Assembly: GCF_964204645.1 (NCBI RefSeq) | Contig: NC_134028.1 | Span: 7,047,001-7,111,000, forward strand | Length of the DNA stretch: 64,000 nucleotides | Direction: 5' to 3' | From: Tubulanus polymorphus | Lineage: Eukaryota > Nemertea > Palaeonemertea > Tubulaniformes > Tubulanidae | In this document: piece after piece, positions 1 through 11,811 of the stretch | Numbering within the stretch: the first letter of the stretch is position 1 | How the letters are laid out: the number at the start of each line of letters is the position of its first letter | Position numbers and translations under genes: made by a program | Notes under the pieces: generated by a model | Seen by the model: only the letters and a program-made list of their open reading frames with translations | Database searches by the model: none | Told to the model about the DNA's origin: nothing

Positions 1-49
1 TTAGATGTTATATAAGCTTTTGGTTGGCCACAACATTTTTAATGCTTAC

Positions 50-1617
50 TTGGGTCAATGTTTTCCCAGTGAACGGTGATGTGTTCATCACGGTCGGGTC
101 TGTCCTGTTCGTGGTGAAAACCCAACGCATGGATCACTTCGTGCATTACAGTATTCTTCGTTACACAACCCGGTGAGTCTAGGGATAGTTTCTGACCCCC
201 GCGATTCGGCTGCATTCCAACATAGGACCAACAGCTTTAAATGTTTAGGAAAAATAACTTAATAAAATATTGATGAAATATTCTTCGTAGTGTAGTTACC
301 AGAGGTCAGACAAGCTCACCCGCCTCCTTGGTGTATCTTCAAATAGTATTCTTCGTTCGCACGAGGTTTAAACCGTAAACAACCAGGACTGGCCTTGTTT
401 ACCATATACTGCAACCACTGTAAACCGTGTTCTATGATTGCTTCGTCTTCCGCAGCTGAATTATGAAATGAAATATATTTGTTTTTAGTAATTCAAGGAT
501 TAGCTGTTAGCTGGATCAGTTTCAAACTACAAAGCAACACGCTAAAACCAAACGCATGGCATGATTGATTTTAGGCGAAAATGCGGACCTGTTAGCTGAA
601 CTTTTTGAAAAAGCACTCGAAGGTTAAGACGTCTCATTGTGACGGCAAATACGCTAGAAATCCTATGCTTCCCATGTAGTTCGCTGCCAACCGCACTTGA
701 AGGCCTAAAGGACCGGAAGTACGTAGGACACGCGTAGGATTTCATTCAGTTGTAAAGGCGGACCTTTTCGGACTTTTTGCAGTTTGTCGTGAACTGATCT
801 AGAGGTGAATGATAGTAAATGGAACTTACAGTAGCCAGTCATGGTGTAGGGTACAATGCCGTTAGTCCACTGTCTGTTTGTAATCGCGTTTCGCAACTAA
901 AAGTTGTCACAAAAACTTCTTAACTGAGTACAACAAAACTAGACCGATACATCAGCATTTTAACCGTAGTTTAATCAGTCATACGCGAGAATAGTCTATT
1001 CATACTTACACGGGGTAAAGCGATGTCACCTTGATATTTGCCTGTTGATAATCAGAAACAAAACTTGTACAGTTCAATGGATGTTCTTAAAGCATCGTAA
1101 CAGATATGTTTCAAATATTTACCTGAAGCCAAAACGTAATCTGGAAATGAAACAATAATGGTGTGTATAAATCATTTTCTATAGAAAAGGATTTTTCCGA
1201 TCTGAGAAAATCGAGAGAACCATCGCAAAAACTACATTCCAAAAGTATTCATTTAATTTCTACTCTTTTATTGAAAAAATCAACTAATAAATATTTCAAC
1301 TGATAATTGTTGACGACGTTGGTCATAAATATACTTACCCATATCAGTCAAAACCCTCCCCTGAAAATATAAGTCCGAGAAAAATGTTGAAAAAAAAATT
1401 GATCCAAATCACCGAGCTCCGATTAGATATTTCTTTACAGGAATCAGTAATAGCAGACGATGTCTTAACGAACAGACGACAGATCTCAATATCTCGCTCT
1501 GACGAATGTTCGATATGAATGTCGCAGAAAGGTACTCTTTGTAAATCAATATCTTCTTACCTGAACTGATAAAACGCATATTGAACAGAGTAAGACGATT
1601 CTCACAAAAGCAGCCAT
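50..1617 (-). CDS. Astacin-like metalloprotease, copy 1 (5' part; 3' exons lie outside the window)
   Basis: Secreted zinc endopeptidase of family M12A. Exons in transcript order: 1561-1617 (19-residue signal peptide starting MAAFVRIV), 1339-1360, 1123-1140, 1010-1041 (propeptide with the YQGDI aspartate-switch motif), 830-896 (mature N-terminus, RNAITNRQW), 320-455, and 50-234 (zinc site HEVIHALGFHHEQ followed by RPDRD). Every junction has GT and AG ends, and the phases agree with copy 2. The exon at 320-455 must use the GTGAGC donor after GGAGGCGG; reading on would meet a TGA. The Met-turn and PAN exons would lie left of base 1. All catalytic residues visible here are intact, so this looks like a live gene, nearly identical to the gene at 3081-6796. 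Calling it an astacin is firm; substrate and tissue are unknown. Confidence 0.88.
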
Positions 1618-2452
1618 GTTGAACGCTCGTTTCAAAGAATGCATCGATATTGTACGTATACTTTTGCATCAACGTTTATATTCTCCAGCTACATAATAAT
1701 CCGTTATCAAATGCTAATATATTATTGCGATAAGCCATTTCCTGATGTTCGGATAATCAAATGTTGCACGGGTCACCCTCACAGCCGGATCTAACTTTTC
1801 ACTTATCTCAGCATAGTGTTTATTGCGTGTCATCAGAAATTCATTTAAGTTTTTGGTGTATACGCTCGTTCTCTTTTCAGCCTTCACCCCACTCAAAGTT
1901 TACAAGGCTTTTTCGTGTTTTATAAGTGTTTGTTTTGTATACCACTACGTTTGTTTGTTTCCTTTTTTGCAGTTTCCTGGCTGAATCGTATGTGGGTGTA
2001 CCGGATCTTTTCGCGAAATTAGAATACAACTTGTATTCTAAATGTATGTTGATTACAATTTCAAATCCCAAATATATTACCATTTATCATGTAATAGCAA
2101 GTCTAACTTATTTTGCCTCAAATCCCATGCATAGGTACTATACCAAGTCTTACGAAGCAATGATGCCATAAATATTTCTAGATTATATTCAAAGAACTAC
2201 TAAACGAAAATGGAGACTGGGATATTTCATTTTATAAATTACGTAACCACAAAAAGAAATCAATACTTCCTATCCTATATTCGAACTCCAAACGACGGAT
2301 AAATCATTAACCTGAAAAATCGTTGCACCTGTTGACCACGAATGAACGTCCGATTCAGGGAATGTTTTAAGTTATCGATGACCTAATTTTAATGATTAGA
2401 ATATACATGCCTCAAGTGCAGCCGATCTGGACAGTAATATCTATCGAAAACA

Positions 2453-2500
2453 ATGGTTTAGCAGTTCGTAAGCGGGATTTGACTGATATGTTCATTCCAG
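2453..2500 (+). pseudogene. Decayed signal-peptide exon of a plus-strand astacin gene
   Basis: The 48 bases align end to end with the first exon of the plus-strand astacin at 8444-8491, starting ATGGTTT and ending TTCCAG. The frame has two stops (TAG as codon 3, TGA as codon 10), and the GTAACA donor has become CTACTG. Flanking sequence on both sides also matches that around 8444. It is a relic of a second divergent gene that lost its body. Confidence 0.7.
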
Positions 2501-2710
2501 CTACTGCTGCGAATGTGAATTTGCAACATCTCGGCTGATAAAACTAATTTGTTTCGGTTATCAGATATAAACAGGTTTACATATTCCAGTTTCGTGGAAT
2601 GTACGTAAACGAGGTAGTCTTTAAAAGATCCTGTGGAAGTTCCAGGCAGTGGGACGGTGCAAAAACTACTGTTGATCCTACTTCGCAACACTGAATTCTT
2701 TATCTTATTG

Positions 2711-3140
2711 GTATGTTGATTGTATGTTGGCTGACGTACGTAGAATTCATCCGACTATTGATTCACTCACCGACTCTAACATACAAAAACCGAATCGCTC
2801 GGGAATAAAATATCAGGGAAAAGTAACGGCTTTATATTTTACATTTCTTCATTCAGATTGCCAATTTTCATTAAGATTTAGCATTGTTTATGCACATACA
2901 CAGTTATTGAGCTCCTTTTCTATGAACAAATGTTGATTGTATGTCAGCTGACGTACAGCTGACGTGCACCTTACGCTATAAACTACTGTAACCAAATCCG
3001 AATCGAAATGAAATGTTAGGAAAAAGTAACGGCTTAACATGCTAGTTTTGTTTATTAAGAATGAAAATAATTTTCAAGATTTAGCATTGTTTGTGAATAT
3101 ACACAGTATTCGAATTGGAGTTCGTTGGTTTTGATTCATT
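2711..3140. repeat. Tandem duplication of about 220 bp around the 3' end of astacin copy 2
   Basis: Two units begin near 2711 and 2931 with TTGATTGTATGT and GCTGACGTAC. Both contain the reverse complement of a C-terminus HKQC-stop (stop at 2878-2880 in the first unit, 3081-3083 in the second) and an AGTAACGGCTT block. Only the second unit belongs to the intact gene; the first is a copied fragment of the last exon and 3' UTR. GCTGACGT half-palindromes recur in both. Confidence 0.65.
3051..3056 (-). other. Polyadenylation signal AATAAA for astacin copy 2
   Basis: AATAAA on the minus strand, about 25 bases beyond the stop codon at 3081-3083. The spacing implies a very short 3' UTR. Confidence 0.6.
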
Positions 3141-6100
3141 GTGGTAATAACATCTTTTATTTCCAATGTTGAAAGTTACTCCGGTGCACTCCTCGTCCAC
3201 AGAACAAATCTCTCCACACTGGTCAGCATTGAGAGCATTTCCGACTGCCATATCTGGGCCTATTTGTTGGGTATCCATTCGTTTTTCCATCTTACAATTC
3301 TTGGCTTCAAAGAAAAAAATCAACATATCAACAATATTATCACAGTTCATCATAATTTCATTACTTGCCGATTCTTTATTGAAATCTTTGACATTAAATC
3401 GCATGGCTGTCGTTTCGAAAGAGTTATACAATTTGGCAGACTTCAAAAACCTTACCGACTTCAATACCGATATAGTACCTGCGTTCAACTTCCTGAAGTA
3501 GCTGCAGCTGATATTGGCTACAACATCTTTCAGAACATTATGCAAGTTACAGCGCTTGTAAATTGTGTTGTAAGTTGCCGCGAGACAAGCATTTTCAGAC
3601 ATACAGGCTTCTTTACAAACTCCTTCATTATCAGCGTACATCCTTTTGTAGTCATCTCCTGGTTGTTGAGTATTTGCTGATTTAATCATTCCGATATCAT
3701 CTGCATTAAATATACGCATATCATTCATTGTTTATTAAGTGATTGCTGAAGATGAATCACGTGATTTGTATGGATATCATTGTCAGTTGAGTTGAAAATG
3801 ACATACAATTGGTAAGTTCTTTAACAGTTTGTTATTTTAGGATTTTTGGCTGAGATCGGCATCCATTTTTGGCAGAGAATTTATGATTTTCTACAGTATA
3901 CCTCCATATTTAAGATTAACCAAAACCAAAAAGTGGCTGTGCGTTTGTGACTATTGAATTGAATTTATTTTGCATTTCAAAATTACATTATGAAATAGAA
4001 AAATTTACAGGGTTCCGTGTGAATTTTTTACAATATAGAGCAATGATAACTAATACGTAGGTCTTTCAAATTTGAATACGTAATAAAATGTATAGAAGAT
4101 TAATTCTAACTAAGAATTTTTCCTTCCAAACTCAATTTAGATAGGGACCTAGTTCACATCAATCTACATAGAGCAAATTTTTCACCAACCTGAACCCAAC
4201 CTCTCCCCCAAACATTTTCAGCTATAAGATCTGCAATATGTAATCAACGCCAGGTGGAGTAAGGTTTTATATTTACCTACCCTTATCAGATTTGTACGGT
4301 TTACACTTATATAACATTCGAATTCTCTCGACGTCCATTGGTTGTAGCACTCCTGGCCCGAGAACCTCTCCTGCTGGTTTTGACGTCATCGTCGGTTTGC
4401 CATTTTTACTGAATGCATAAGCGTTATAGTGCATCAGGGAACGGTAGTTATACGGCATACCCTGAGTACTCGTCGAAGTCCATAATTCAAAATTAAACCA
4501 TTTGTCTGTAAAATTATCAGTTGAATTTCTAATCAAGATAAGTGAAAGCTGTGTACATGTTCTTCGTGATAGTTAACAATGTGTTGCTTCATGTGAGAAA
4601 ATCATTTCGGTACAAAGTGCTATTTCTTCTAATGCATGAACACTAAGAAAAATCACTAAGAGTATTCAATGACCCGTTTATTTTACTCTGACTAGAAGAG
4701 GGTTGAAATTTTATAAAAGCTATTTTGGCCTGGCCACAGCTTTTGGAACTTACTTGGGTAAATGTTGTCCCTGTTTATGGTGATGTGTTCATCGCGGTCG
4801 GGTGTGCCCTGTTCGTGGTGAAAACCCAACGCATGGATCACTTCGTGCATTACAGTATTCTTCGATACACAACCTGGTGAGTCTAGGGATAGCTTCTGAC
4901 CCCCGCGATAGGTCTGCATTCCAACGTAGGACCAACAGCTTAAAATGTTTAGAAAAATAACATTTGACATTGATGAAAATATTCTTCTCCATAGTGATTT
5001 TATCAGATGTAAGACAAGCCCACCCGTCTCCTTGGTGTATCTTCAAATAGTATTCTTCGTTCGCACGAGGTTTAAACCGTAGACAACCAGGACTGGCTTT
5101 GTTTACCATATACTGCAACCACTGTAATCCGTGTTCTATGATTGCTTCGTCTTTCGCAGCTGGATTTATATGAAATACAATCTATATGTTTTGGAAGTCC
5201 AAGGATTAGCTGTTAGCTGGAACAGTTTCAAACAAGAAAGAAGCACGCCAGAGACAGACTCATATCGTGAGGTTAATTTTTACGAAAATGCGGACCTTTT
5301 AAAACGGCGCTTGAAGGTGAAGACGTCTCGTTGTGACGGCTAATACGTTTGCAATTCTAGGCTTCCTATTGTAGTACGCTGCAAATCCTACATACCTGAA
5401 TGCCTAAAGTACCGGCGGTACATTGGACAAGCATAAGATTCCATTCAACTGCTAAAGGCCGAACTTTTCCTATTTTGGGCTGTTTGTCAAAACATCTCTA
5501 CCCGAACACCAACACACCACACGTGCGGACCGAAGACCTAAAACTTTTTGGCCTAGAGGTGAATGAGCTAAGAAAAGTAAATGCAACTTACAGTAGCCGG
5601 TCATGGTGTAGGGTACGGTGCCGTTAGTCCACTGTCTGTTTGTTACCGCGTTTCGGAACTAGAAATTGTCCCAGAATATCTGACTTAATTCATTAAGATA
5701 CCGATGTAGCAGGTTATAGTTTTATTCATCAGCTCATACGCGAGAATAGTCTATTCATACTTACACGGGGTAAAGCGATGTCACCTTGATATTTGCCTGT
5801 TCAGAATCAGATACAAAAATTGTACAATTCAATGGATGTTCTTACAGCGTCATAACAGATACATTTCGAATATTTACCTGAAGCCAAAACGTAATCTGGA
5901 AACAAAAAGATAACGGTACGTATAATGAATAACTTTCTATAGAAAAGATTTTTTCTGATCTGGAATATCACTTGAACCAGCTACCAACGCTAAAACTACA
6001 TTACATGAATAGTTCATTTCATATTTAAAGAAAATATTAACTGATTAATTACGTTTCAACTGATAGTTGTTGACGACGCTGGTCATAAATATACTTACCC

Positions 6101-6796
6101 ATATCAGTTAATATCCTCCCCTGAAAATATAAGTCCAATAAAATTTTAGAAAATTGATCCAAAACATCGAGCTCCGATTAGATATTGATGTAACAGGAAT
6201 TAGTAACAGCAGACGCGATAATAGTATGTACAGTCAATTTCGTGGTTTTTAACCCCCTTGCATAAAGATCTTGTTACTTAATTAACTCCCCACCCGTACG
6301 TACATTATGGAAGACCCTCTCAACCAACGAATTGCATAATATTATGCTTAATTTGTTGACCTTTCTATTGAAAAAAAAACGCCGTGATGGTCGCTAGAAT
6401 TTTATAGCGACGATGTTTCTATTATACAAAATCGTGTTAATCTTAGGATATTTAGAGTGGGGGTGATATCAGGATACTGTAATTTTATATCTTGTGTCAC
6501 TGCTTGGTGTCCACTAAGTAGGTATATTTTCTTATGAGACCCCCTTATCAGAAAAGAAAGTACCTTTTTCCGACCCCCTCCCCGTACGAAGTTAGTACAT
6601 TAACATTATTCGTTTACCACTCCCACCAAAACCGTATATACATACTATTTGAACGCTCCCTGTACGAACTGACGACAGATTTCGAAGACAGTCTCATTCA
6701 GGTTAGATCCCAATTTTACATCAAATACCTTCTTACCTGAACTGATAAAACACAGTATGTCGAACACAGTAAGCCGACGCTCACAAAAGCAGCCAT
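3081..6796 (-). CDS. Astacin-like metalloprotease with two PAN/Apple-like domains, copy 2 (complete)
   Basis: Secreted M12A zinc endopeptidase. Exons in transcript order: 6737-6796, 6099-6120, 5878-5895, 5765-5796, 5592-5658, 5024-5159, 4754-4938, 4281-4505, 3479-3700, 3081-3304. They sum to 1191 bases and give 396 residues without a stop. Residues 1-20 are a signal peptide (MAAFVSVGLLCSTYC). The propeptide carries GDI with the switch Asp39. The catalytic domain starts near FRNAV at 45. Zinc ligands are His143, His147 and His153 in HEVIHALGFHHEQ, with Glu144 as general base; the Met-turn SLMHY ends at Tyr200. Two cysteine-rich PAN/Apple-like repeats follow, about 249-322 and 323-396, each in its own exon, with the pattern CKEAC...C...CNLH. 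All introns are GT-AG. The intron between the PAN exons is 174 bases and stop-free. It is head to head with the gene at 8444. The second half could be another Cys-rich fold; PAN is inferred from cysteine spacing. Confidence 0.9.
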
Positions 6797-7785
6797 GATA
6801 AACGTTTGTTTGAAAGCATGCATTTCAGACGATTATTTATACTTCTTTGCATAAACATTTATGATCTCTTACTATATGTATAATCATCCATTATCACAAA
6901 TGTTTACGTATATACGCATCATAGCGATTACCCATTTGCTGATGTCCAGATAATCAGGTGTTTTTATGGCTCACACTCGCTGCCGGATCTATGGTTTATT
7001 GCGTGTTATCAGAAATTCACATTAACTTATTTGGTGTAAAAACGTGCGCTTGTTGATTCTATAACCCGCCCTCGTGCTCACCCAATGTTTATTAGGTTTT
7101 TATATTTCATGATTAGATAATATGTTTTTTATGATTGTTTCTATTTTTTACATTTTCCTGGCTTTATCGTACTTGGGTGTGTCGCATCTTTTCACGAAAT
7201 CAGAATAGAACCTGTATTGTGAATATAATGTTAATTGCGATTACTTTTCCAAATTGTCATTTACACATTAAACATATTACCATTTATCAATCAGTGTCAA
7301 GTCTTTTAACTCAAATGCGGCGCCGGTGACCAGGATATTATATTTCACAAATTACTTACCTTACCACATAGGATTGATTCTTCACATTTCTTCTGATTTT
7401 GTATGAAAAATCATGAACCTGAATATCATTGCACCTGATGACCACGAATGAACTTCCATTTCAGGAAATGTTTTTAAGTTATTGATTACCTGCTTGTAAT
7501 GATTAGAATATATGCCTTAAGTACGGCAGCCGAGCTGGACGGTAACTGCAGCAGTGAATCGTGCGACCATCTTTTTTGTAAATAGAAAATGTAAATTTAT
7601 AACATCTTCGGCCGATTGCAACTAATTTGTTTCGCTATCAGATATAGACCGAGGCGATAGTTTCGTGGAATGTACGTGACGAAACGGGGCATTTAAAATA
7701 TCCTCCGGGTTTTCCAGGCTGTTGGACGGTGCAAAAACTACTGTTGATACTATTTTGCTACACTGAATTCTTTATCTATTATTGT
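4690..7785. repeat. Segmental duplication, unit B
   Basis: Second copy of the block at 1-2705. It includes the astacin copy 2 exons from the zinc-site exon up to the signal exon and the region upstream of it. The upstream part (about 6960-7500) is copied again at 7850-8420. Confidence 0.8.
6834..6841 (-). promoter_or_regulatory. TATA box upstream of astacin copy 2
   Basis: TATAAATA on the minus strand, 38 bases upstream of the ATG at 6796, which implies a 5' UTR of only a few bases. In copy 1 the matching position, around 1653-1662, reads TATACGTA, so the box is degraded there. The assignment rests on position and motif only. Confidence 0.4.
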
Positions 7786-7794
7786 ATGTCGATT

Positions 7795-8443
7795 GTATGT
7801 TTTTGATCTTAAAATGAGAATTTACCCTGTTATTTATACTACTCCTTTTTGGTGTATACGTGCGCTTGTTAGCTCTATTACCCGCCATCGTCCCACCCAA
7901 CGTTTACATGGTTTTCGATGTTTCATGACTGGATTGTTTGTTTTGTTTACCGTTGTTTTTTTTCTGTTTTGCAGTTTCCTGGCTGAATCCTATGTGGGTG
8001 CGCGGCATTACTCAATCAAAATTAGAACAGAACATGTATTCTAAATGTTTGTTTATTACATTTACAAATCCGAATCTTCATTTGCATGGATAGCAAGTCT
8101 AACTTATTCTGCCTCAAATCCCGTGTATCGGTAGGTCTTATCCGAAGCAGGGACACCATGAATATTTGTAGAGCGTATTTGACGAACTACTAAACGAAAA
8201 TGGAGACCGGGATATTCCATTCTATAAATCACGTAATCACAAAAAAAATCGATTCTTCCTATCCTAATTTCGGATTCCAAACGTTGGATAAATCATAAAC
8301 CTGAAAGTCATTGCACCTGTTGACCACGAATGAACATCCAATTCAGGAAATGTTTGAAGATAAGACCTGATTGTGATGATTCAGAATATATGCCTTCAGT
8401 ACGGCGGCCGAGCTGGGCAGTAAAATAGACCTATATGGAAGAT
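7795..8443. repeat. Third copy of the astacin intergenic sequence (shared divergent promoter region)
   Basis: Sequence around 7850-8420 repeats 1850-2420 and 6960-7500, including the blocks TTTCCTGGCTGAATC and CACCTGTTGACCACGAATGA. The whole 6797-8443 interval lies between two divergent astacin starts and holds no other gene that I can see. Regulatory elements for both are expected here. Confidence 0.65.
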
Positions 8444-11399
8444 ATGGTTTCGCTGTTTGTTAGCGGGCTTTTGTTAATTTGTTCAGTCCAGGTAACAAAA
8501 ATAACTTTCGCATTATCTGAGCTGAGCTGCGCCGAAATCATGAAAATTATGGAGAGCGTCACAATATTTACCAATCGATGCACGTAGACGATAGGCTATC
8601 TGAACTTGACAGAAAAAAGATTCGGCTCAACCGAGGCCCGTTGTTCCATAAAATGATGTAAACTGATTTTAAGGTGAATGAAATGTTATCGTTTTCAGTT
8701 TCAGGCCAGGGCTGCGACTTATACAGGTAAAAACGTAAACTGTTTTTATTTAATATGGCTCGAGGATTTCAATTCATTAATATTGTATAAGCTATGATCT
8801 GGATCTTTTCTGGGCGTCTACGAATTTACATGGACAAATCACATGTTTTACATATATATTGCGGAATCTGCAGAAGACCTACGTAGGTATTTAAACTTAA
8901 ATGTCCATTTCAATTTTATTCAAGCTCGGTCCGAAGGAAGCATTGCAGGGAGCCAAAATGTAACGCGAAACGTAAGTATAGGTTCATTCCTACTTTCCAA
9001 AATATATCCACATACTTTAGGCGGGACATTGGTTTAAACGTGAATTGTGTAATCGAAGATTTTTGATTGCTGTTGTCGGAATATGAGTTTCACATTTTAG
9101 GTCAGAAATGCCGTAAATAGTAATCAGCGTTGGCCGCATGGAGTCGTACCTTACCTGTTAACAGGATTCAGTAAGTCACCGCCCACTTGTGAAATATCTA
9201 TTGAATATCTATCTGCACACACGGGAAAAGTTTCTTATGATGAAAACTGAATTGTTTTATCAAGGTGGGAATGAGCAGGCGAAAATAGAGCATGCGGTGC
9301 AAATGTTGAATTACTTGGTGAACAAAGGGAGATCGTATAGATCAGATTGCATTCGTTTCAAACCACGAACATCCCAAACTGACTACGTGAAAATACAAAA
9401 GGGAAAAGAGTGAGTTCCCAACTGACGTGAATAGTGAAACGAATGATCGGCTGGTTTTCACTCTTATTTCTTGAAACAATTCATACATACTTAATTATAC
9501 TGTATATAAACAATTACATGTATATAAACGTACCCATCTTTTTTTCTGATAGATGTAGTTCTTCAATTGGAAAGATCGGTGCCGTTCAGTCGGTTTCGCT
9601 GAATAGTGAATGCTTGGACAAAAATGGTGTGATCCGCGAATTGATTCACGTTCTTGGATTCGGTTATGAACAAAACAGACCGGATCGGGATCAGTTTGTA
9701 GCCGTCAACTGGGACAACGTCAAACCAGGTGAGCCTATAGTCGAAGCATCCTCACTATGTCTTAACTTCACGAATCCTCGCGATTTATTCGTGAAATTTC
9801 ATGCCGTGTTTTTTGTCATTACGCAGAGTATAAGGATAGTTTCAAGATAGAGGAGAAAAGTGTCACTTTAGGCGTACCCTACAACTACCGTTCGGTGATG
9901 CATCTCAATAGGTATCAATTCAGTAAAAATGGAAAACCGACGCTGACACCAAAACGAACGGGAGAACTGATGGGCGGCGGAGTACTGCAACCACTCGACG
10001 TTAAGAAGATTAGAATATTGTATAAATGCACCCCGTACGAACCGGAAACAGGTAAACCAGTAAGGCCATGCGAAGTGCTTTCCCCGGACCCACAGTAAAG
10101 CCCGCCGCACACGGCATAACATTCGTTTCACCGAAACAGAAAACACGTTTTCACACAACGCGAACGATAAAACGTTCAACGCATGAAATAACAAAACACA
10201 TCGAACCCGTTTTTGACGAGGAAAAAAACGTTTTTGTTCAGTGCCGCCTGCGACGGGCTTAATCGTCTCTTTCTGCGCAGAGTAACGCCAACCGTCCCCC
10301 TCCTCTCACAGCCAAAACTGTAAAACTGCGTCACACATTGAACCATCTCATGACATACTGATCCTTTTGGAATAATCAAGATTCATCATTAGGAGCGCAG
10401 ATCGCATGTTCTAGATGAACTGTTTTTTAGAATGCTGGGGTACGCGTTTGCCGATGCTGGGTCCATTTTTACGTATATCATCTTCAGCAAGTTCATTTTT
10501 CGGCGCTTAGTTGCTGTAGTGTTTTGATTATCGCGAATCCTCGTTAACATTTTCAGATATTTTCGGGATGAGGAAATCAGAATACAAACAACAAGCCGGT
10601 CCCGATATAAAGGGAATCCGAGCGTACGACGGAGGATCGTGTAAAGAGGCCTGCATGCGAAACCACCCGGCATGCGTTGCGTCAACTTTCAACGTGAAAA
10701 CTAAATCGTGTTACTTACATAGCGCTCTGCGAAAATTGAAATCCTCTAGCGATTGTATTTACTTCAAGAAATTCGACCATTCCAGTAAGTATAATGAATA
10801 AAAACATGTATATCAACTTGAGAACTGCCAGGATTGACAAACTGTCCGCAGGTATGACGATGGAGCGTCACGCAAGTAAGTCAAGGATGTAAACTCGATT
10901 TCCTAAAATATCTTTATTTTTTTCAAATTTACATCGGTCTATCTGTATACGACAGTAATTCGTTGTTTCTTCGCACGAAAATGTTAAGAAATAAAACCCG
11001 AATTCATATTGCAGGAAATGACATCTAAAAGCATCAATTTCTAAACATTTCCTGGCAGAGTCGAAGGGTTTACGCCAGTTCTAGGGTTCTGCAACAACGA
11101 ATTTCATCTAATGAAAAGTTCGACCCTTTCAAATCTTCTAGATGTCCCTGGGTGATTGATACTACGCATATCTAATTTCAGAATGCCAAATGACCGAACT
11201 TCGAAGTACTGGAGTGGCCGGAACGGTTTTGTACACATTGACTTTGGAAAGTGCCGGTATGTGCAGAGACAGTTGCCGCGTCGATGAAGAATGTCTAGAA
11301 GCAACTTATCGCACTGACTCGAGAAAATGTTTCTTCATGGCGAAATCCATTGCTAGATTCATAGATCAAAAACGAATACATTTCATAAAACAATGTTAG
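8444..11399 (+). CDS. Secreted astacin pseudoprotease with two PAN/Apple-like domains
   Basis: Exons: 8444-8491, 8705-8726, 8874-8882, 8925-8971, 9101-9170, 9265-9409, 9553-9728, 9827-10051, 10557-10784, 11182-11399. They sum to 1188 bases and give 395 residues with no stop. Signal peptide MVSLFVSGLLLICSVQ. The mature astacin domain starts near VRNAVNSNQRWPHG. The zinc motif reads RELIHVLGFGYEQNRPDRD: the first histidine is Arg142 and the third is Tyr152, with His146 and Glu143 kept. The Met-turn is SVMHL, so the tyrosine ligand is Leu199. The propeptide has EGSI where active copies have QGDI, so the switch aspartate is gone. The four catalytic-domain cysteines remain. Two PAN-like exons follow. 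Exon sizes largely match the active gene (22, 225 and 222/228 nt). The 9-nt exon 3 is the least certain: its phase fits, but a 13-nt alternative would break the frame. Known astacins with these losses would not bind catalytic zinc; a regulatory or binding role is inference. Confidence 0.87.
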
Positions 11400-11725
11400 A
11401 CATAATTTGTTCATTACCGTTGCTGAATGGGCGGAAAAAATTCCTTCGCTATGATGAAAAACAAAAACGCTTGAAGTTTCTTTCGAAATATTTAATGGGC
11501 TGATATATAAAATGTAATCTAAGATTTAAACTACATGTACTGTTAGTTTCAATGCGATAGTGAAATGAACCCCTTCTTAAAATGTGGCCCTGAAATTTTA
11601 CGAGAAAATGAAAAATACAAGCTGATACCTAACAAAGTGTAAATTCATTAGCTTGTATTTCCAAAACGGGTAAATGTTCTCCGATGAGCTTAGTTGGCGT
11701 TTGGGGTGCTAATTTTAGACGAAAT

Positions 11726-11811
11726 CACAGGGGCTCGTATCTGAAGAATACCTTGCATATTGGATGATCTAAGCAACAGTTCGCCCCAAACTTCAAATAC
11801 GAGCCCCTGTG
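11726..11811. repeat. Short MITE, deleted member of the 13931 family
   Basis: Begins CACAGGGGCTCGTATCTGAAG and ends with its inverse, CTTCAAATACGAGCCCCTGTG. The interior GGATGATCTAAG plus the right arm match the right half of the element at 13931-14106, so this copy is missing most of the left arm. Confidence 0.75.

Larger units (their letters stand above)
1..2705. repeat. Segmental duplication, unit A
   Basis: This block matches 4690-7785 over gene exons, introns and the upstream intergenic sequence. Examples are the near-identical stretches at 60-240 and 4760-4940, at 1321-1380 and 6061-6130, and at 2590-2700 and 7665-7780. It marks a tandem duplication of about 4.7-5 kb. Introns are more diverged than exons, which suggests constraint on the coding parts. 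Confidence 0.85.

Noticed and set aside
301-330. In-frame TGA after GGAGGCGGG in astacin copy 1, taken at first as a nonsense mutation
   Set aside because: The TGA belongs to the donor GTGAGC. Splicing after GGAGGCGG gives the expected GCWSYVG, and copy 2 uses the same site.
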